Origin: Microbacterium sp. MF43
Lineage (GTDB): Bacteria > Actinomycetota > Actinomycetes > Actinomycetales > Microbacteriaceae
DNA: 64,000 bases
Assembly: GCF_012847295.1 (NCBI RefSeq)
Contig: NZ_JABBDY010000001.1
Location: forward strand, 372,001 to 436,000
Direction: 5' to 3'
Both the position numbers and the translations under genes were made by a program. The notes under the pieces are model-generated. The model was not told the DNA's origin, ran no database searches, and was given only the letters and a program-made list of their open reading frames with translations. Of this stretch, positions 63,720 to 64,000 are shown piece by piece; the first letter of the stretch is position 1, and each line of letters starts with the position of its first letter.

Positions 63720-64000
<281 letters not shown>

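Overview
The window is very GC-rich, gene-dense DNA of an actinobacterium, most likely Microbacterium or a close relative in Microbacteriaceae. The reasons are the GC-saturated third codon positions, the frequent GTG starts with ATGA/GTGA overlaps, the hexamers of form TANNNT six bases before many start codons (leaderless transcripts), the extreme frequency of the octamer CGGATGCC, and family content typical of that group (DUF6350-purN-purH, monomeric isocitrate dehydrogenase, F420-type nitroreductase-fold protein, PcrA, separate LigD polymerase and ATP-dependent ligase). No rRNA, prophage, insertion sequence or CRISPR array was found.

Layout. 1-6.5 kb: end of an ArsR-type regulator, a DJ-1/PfpI protein, a phosphoesterase, small stress-type proteins, a tRNA-like element and a TM2 protein overlapping a phosphoenolpyruvate synthase gene. 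7-10.1 kb: a WYL regulator divergent from a DrrAB-type drug exporter, with a 19-bp palindromic operator between them and related repeats outside both ends. 10.1-22.4 kb: a large membrane-bound glycosidase-like protein, YccF, a flavoprotein, a CHAD protein, pcrA, an SseB-domain protein, an ArsR-SRPBCC pair with its own operator, and the LigD polymerase domain. 22.5-31 kb: a secreted protein with seven EWW-tagged beta-sandwich modules, an ATP-dependent DNA ligase, a repeat-filled spacer, an AI-2E-type transporter, an acyl-CoA dehydrogenase and an alcohol dehydrogenase/SUMF1 pair. 31-35 kb: a Pro/Thr-rich lipoprotein, a P-type ATPase and a TetR regulator.

35.2-47.05 kb is the most interesting block: a LacI-controlled run of ten genes, nearly all overlapping by four bases. 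It holds two sugar ABC permeases, a binding lipoprotein, two tandem ADP-ribosylglycohydrolases, a ribokinase, a glycosidase-like/SUMF1 fusion, a class III CoA-transferase and a CitE-type lyase. I read it as a pathway that imports a ribosylated or acyl-ribosylated compound, cuts the glycosidic bond, phosphorylates the ribose and sends the acyl part through a CoA ester to central metabolism. This is inference. sucCD follows directly and shares a palindromic operator with icd at the end of the window, which suggests a TCA-cycle regulon.

49-64 kb: an F420-type oxidoreductase, a purine permease divergent from DUF6350-purN-purH, an Ada-AlkA/Ogt alkylation repair pair, a heterodimeric ABC exporter preceded by a 34-codon leader ORF and hairpins, a BadF-type sugar kinase, a GNAT acetyltransferase and the start of icd. 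A stem-loop repeat occurs three times in intergenic DNA (13.3, 49.5 and 55.6 kb).
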